From NCBI GenBank assembly GCA_001915545.1, contig MNQS01000113.1:1-25021 (forward strand): a DNA stretch of 25,021 nt. The letters are read 5' to 3'. The notes under the pieces are model-generated. The model was not told the origin of the DNA, made no database searches, and was given only the letters and a program-made list of their open reading frames with translations. Origin of the DNA: Bacteroides sp. 43_108. Its GTDB lineage: Bacteria; Bacteroidota; Bacteroidia; Bacteroidales; Bacteroidaceae. Made by a program: the position numbers and the translations under genes. Shown piece after piece: positions 23,715 through 25,021 of the stretch; position 1 is the first letter of the stretch, and each line of letters starts with the position of its first letter.

Positions 23715-24899
23715 ATGAAATATGAATTGAAAGCCAACCAGGGTATTCCGGCTTCATTGCTGGTCATGCTTTCCATTGCAACCGGATTATCAGTCGCCAA
23801 CTGTTACTATAACCAGCCCTTGTTGGGCAGTATAGCCACAGATTTTAAAATAAATGATTTATCCGCCAATGCGGTAGCGACCTTAACGCAAGTCGGCTAT
23901 ATGCTTGGTCTGCTGTTTGTCATTCCATTGGGAGACCTGCTTTCACGCCGTAAGTTGATATTAACCAACTACGTTCTTGCAGCCTGCTCTCTGCTGGCGA
24001 TTGGTACGGCACAGGACATCCGTATCGTATGGGTGGCATCGCTGATAACCGGAGCGACGTCTGTCATGCCTCAGTTCTTCATACCGCTTGTGTCTTATCA
24101 TTCAGCCCCAAGCCATAAGACGCGCAATGTAGGCATCATGCAGTCCTGTCTGTTGGTGGGAATTTTGGGCTCACGGATACTGAGTGGACTGATTGCCAAT
24201 GCCTGGGGGTGGCGCATGGTGTATTTCATAGCGGCCGGACTGATGACGTATTGCTGGTTGATGATGTACAAAGTGCTTCCCGCATTGCCCGCACAGGCAA
24301 AAGAAACATACGGAAGGCTGATGAAGTCGCTATGGCATATTCTGCGGAAATATCCATACCTGCGCATTGCTTCCGCTCGGGCGGCATTGGCTTATGGCGC
24401 TTTCTTTGCCTTATGGAGTTGCCTTGCCTTCAAGATGAAGCAAGCCCCTTTTTTTGCCGGAGATGATATCATAGGGGCATTGGGATTTTGCGGATTGGCA
24501 GGAGCTGCTACTGTGGTATTCATCAGTAAATATATTTCTGTTTATGGAGCCAGACGTTTTTCTCTCATGGGTGGAGCCGTTATGCTGGTGGCTTGGCTGA
24601 CAGCATGGTGGGGCGGCGACAGCTACGCAGGCATTATCATTGCCATTCTTCTGATTGATGCGGGAATGCAGAGCATTCATCTTGCCAATCAAACCAGTGT
24701 AGTAACGCTTGACGCTGAAGCCATCAACCGTGTAAACACGCTTTACATGACCATTTATTTTCTTGGCGGTTCTGTGGGAACGTTTGTAGCCGGCATCTGC
24801 TGGGAGCATTTTCAATGGACGGGAACAGCCATAGCGGGACTGATTTTCATTGCCTTGTCCTTGCTGGTCAGTTTTACATTTAAGGAAAGTAAGATATGA
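23715..24899 (+). CDS. MFS transporter (probable drug/metabolite exporter)
   Basis: A 394-aa inner-membrane protein with about 12 hydrophobic helices. Between helices 2 and 3 it carries the MFS motif A 'GDLLSRRKLI'. An early 'ANCYYNQPLLGSIA' segment is typical of a subgroup of uncharacterised exporters related to E. coli YgaY. The ATG at 23715 follows GAAAGGGG at good spacing and lies 11 bp after the restored SMR stop codon, so it was translationally close to that gene. Expected role is export of a small toxic compound; substrate unknown. Last gene of the cassette in the window. Confidence 0.85.
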   Translation: MKYELKANQGIPASLLVMLSIATGLSVANCYYNQPLLGSIATDFKINDLSANAVATLTQVGYMLGLLFVIPLGDLLSRRKLILTNYVLAACSLLAIGTAQDIRIVWVASLITGATSVMPQFFIPLVSYHSAPSHKTRNVGIMQSCLLVGILGSRILSGLIANAWGWRMVYFIAAGLMTYCWLMMYKVLPALPAQAKETYGRLMKSLWHILRKYPYLRIASARAALAYGAFFALWSCLAFKMKQAPFFAGDDIIGALGFCGLAGAATVVFISKYISVYGARRFSLMGGAVMLVAWLTAWWGGDSYAGIIIAILLIDAGMQSIHLANQTSVVTLDAEAINRVNTLYMTIYFLGGSVGTFVAGICWEHFQWTGTAIAGLIFIALSLLVSFTFKESKI

Positions 24900-24938
24900 G
24901 CTCCAAACATCATATCCTATTTGATAGGGTGTCCAGTT

Positions 24939-24958
24939 CTACGTTCCTAAAAACGTAG
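24939..24958. terminator. Possible hairpin after the MFS gene
   Basis: CTACGTT (24939-24945) pairs with AACGTAG (24952-24958) around a 6-nt loop, 40 nt past the MFS stop codon. No T-run follows, so termination here is only a possibility. The remaining 60 bases to the window end hold no gene. Confidence 0.35.
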
Positions 24959-25021
24959 TACAAAACGCCCTCGTTATTGTTAATACAATGCTCTTAAATT
25001 CAATGCTTTAATAAGCAAAAC

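Noticed and set aside
1..25021. CRISPR arrays, tRNA or rRNA genes, and an origin of replication
   Set aside because: No regularly spaced direct repeats, no tRNA cloverleaf or 3' CCA-type end near the integrase, and no rRNA-like sequence were found by reading; a tRNAscan or Infernal run was not possible.

Overview
The window looks like chromosomal DNA of a member of the order Bacteroidales (Bacteroides/Prevotella-like). The signs are: repeated promoter boxes of the Bacteroidota type (TAnnTTTG, sometimes with TTTG about 20 bp upstream), weak Shine-Dalgarno sequences, a GH97 enzyme beside a Reg_prop/Y_Y_Y/AraC membrane regulator, a lipoprotein with an acidic 'CSDDE' export-type N-terminus, and tyrosine recombinases of the type found in Bacteroides conjugative/mobilizable elements. 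I cannot name the species.

Region 1 (1-7.8 kb) is a small carbohydrate-degradation locus. A GH97 glycosidase and a 979-residue membrane-bound AraC-type sensor/regulator read leftward, probably as one operon. A heparinase II/III-type polysaccharide lyase is transcribed divergently. There is no SusC/SusD pair in the window. A perfect 23-bp inverted repeat follows the lyase.

Region 2 (7.9-17.5 kb) holds small housekeeping and poorly characterised genes. In order: an orphan lipoprotein; a predicted PD-(D/E)XK nuclease-like protein; a pair of tiny genes (a four-cysteine 68-aa protein and a 59-aa winged-helix protein); a DUF169 protein followed by a glutaredoxin-like protein; a convergent PaaI-type thioesterase; a GNAT protein followed by an L,D-transpeptidase with an altered active-site motif; a second, unrelated-type L,D-transpeptidase followed by a low-specificity threonine aldolase and a DUF1847 protein, closed by a strong intrinsic terminator; and a WYL-domain regulator on the opposite strand.

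Region 3 (17.6-21.8 kb) is a degraded integrative-element end. A GH106/GH2-like glycosidase survives only as its C-terminal third, with its own terminator, and its 5' side runs into the element. Two tandem tyrosine recombinase genes have collapsed into one wreck: a nonsense codon in the first, an internal fusion deleting the end of the first and the start of the second, and a one-base frameshift in the second. A RhuM-like gene overlaps the recombinase stop codon, and two paralogous excisionase-like helix-turn-helix genes converge on it from the other side of a bidirectional terminator.

Region 4 (22.1-25.0 kb) looks like a compact detoxification/efflux cassette. A Crp/Fnr-type regulator is divergent from a nitroreductase, an SMR (Gdx/SugE-like) transporter broken by a one-base insertion, and an MFS exporter. 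Two copies of a TTTG-N-CAAA motif exactly 22 bp apart lie in the divergent promoter region and are good candidates for the regulator's operator. Whether this cassette is cargo of the element or chromosomal cannot be decided from this window.
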